A DNA stretch of 64,000 bases, from NCBI GenBank assembly GCA_024516035.1, contig CM044955.1, positions 40,154,006-40,218,005 of the forward strand, given 5' to 3'. The stretch comes from Bactericera cockerelli. Its lineage: Eukaryota; Arthropoda; Insecta; Hemiptera; Triozidae. This document shows, in pieces, positions 63,909-64,000 of the stretch. The translations under genes and the position numbers were made by a program. The notes below the pieces were generated by a model. That model did not search any database. It had not been told where the DNA came from and was given only the letters and a program-made list of their open reading frames with translations. Position 1 is the first letter of the stretch; each line of letters starts with the position of its first letter.

Positions 63909-64000
63909 TATATCCACTATTTCATTTTTTTTTTTTTTTTTGTATAGTACAGTTTTAAAGTATCCTAAATTGATTTTTTTAAATAAGAACAATAAAGTAT
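63909..64000 (-). repeat. Inverted copy of the post-integrase segment
   Basis: 92 bp, reverse complement of 59150-59239 with differences mainly in the length of the A/T run. On the minus strand it should be the 3' flank of a second integrase gene whose coding part would begin about 100 bases beyond the window edge. Confidence 0.8.

Noticed and set aside
1..64000. CRISPR arrays, rRNA operons, bacterial operons
   Set aside because: Introns, SINEs and poly(A) signals show nuclear eukaryotic DNA. The tandem arrays have no spacer structure, and the 5S-like parts are SINE heads.

Overview
The window is nuclear DNA from an insect. It is AT-rich and has spliced genes with canonical GT..AG introns, a Dpr-family neuronal immunoglobulin gene, and a very heavy load of arthropod-type transposable elements. 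I cannot name the species. The mix (5S-rRNA-derived and tRNA-derived SINEs, Helitrons, a Polinton) would fit a hemipteran or a similar repeat-rich insect, but that is inference. Apart from transposon genes I can support only two host genes. Exon boundaries of both were set by reading splice sites and checking that codon phases join.

Host gene 1 (+ strand, 7295-13764): a four-exon gene for a 218-residue protein of the HD-superfamily metal-dependent phosphohydrolase family (COG4339 type). Its four exons join in frame from ATG to TGA, and a poly(A) signal follows 102 bases later. The defining HD doublet appears to be replaced by Gln-Tyr. Its introns and upstream flank are filled with SINEs, MITEs, a foldback element and a hairpin-ended repeat. 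Host gene 2 (- strand, 48729 down to 30678): the 3' part of a Dpr (defective proboscis extension response) family gene. It comprises the end of Ig domain 1, all of Ig domain 2, and the last exon with a C-terminal hydrophobic anchor. The exons join phase 1 to phase 1 across 4.5 kb and 13 kb introns. The signal peptide and most of Ig1 are not found here and probably lie beyond 64 kb.

Region by region: 1-5.6 kb holds SINE, Helitron and decayed LINE debris, plus two nuclease-like tails of retroelement proteins. 6.9-13.9 kb is the HD-family gene. 14-30 kb has no recognised gene, only SINEs, MITEs and simple repeats. 30.4-48.7 kb is the dpr gene, whose 13-kb intron carries two opposed 1.2-1.3 kb Helitrons, three foldback elements and a nested MITE. 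49-54.6 kb is repeat debris and the 3' end of an R1-like LINE. 54.9-59.2 kb is one end of a Polinton/Maverick element: a 133-bp tandem repeat, a small membrane protein on the - strand, then a 113-aa ORF, a 427-aa coiled-coil ORF and an integrase with a chromodomain-like tail on the + strand. 59.2-60.4 kb is a broken Tc1/mariner transposase. 62.3-64 kb has the C-terminus of a protein-primed family B DNA polymerase and an intact 232-aa ORF. It closes with a 92-bp segment that is the inverted copy of the sequence just after the first integrase, which implies a second, oppositely oriented Polinton copy running off the window.

The most notable points are the HD to QY change, the TAATG stop/start overlap joining the Polinton coiled-coil and integrase ORFs, the implied inverted Polinton pair, the dpr last exon pinched between two Helitrons, nested insertions that reveal exact element boundaries through in-window empty sites, and a set of foldback elements sharing one terminal motif.
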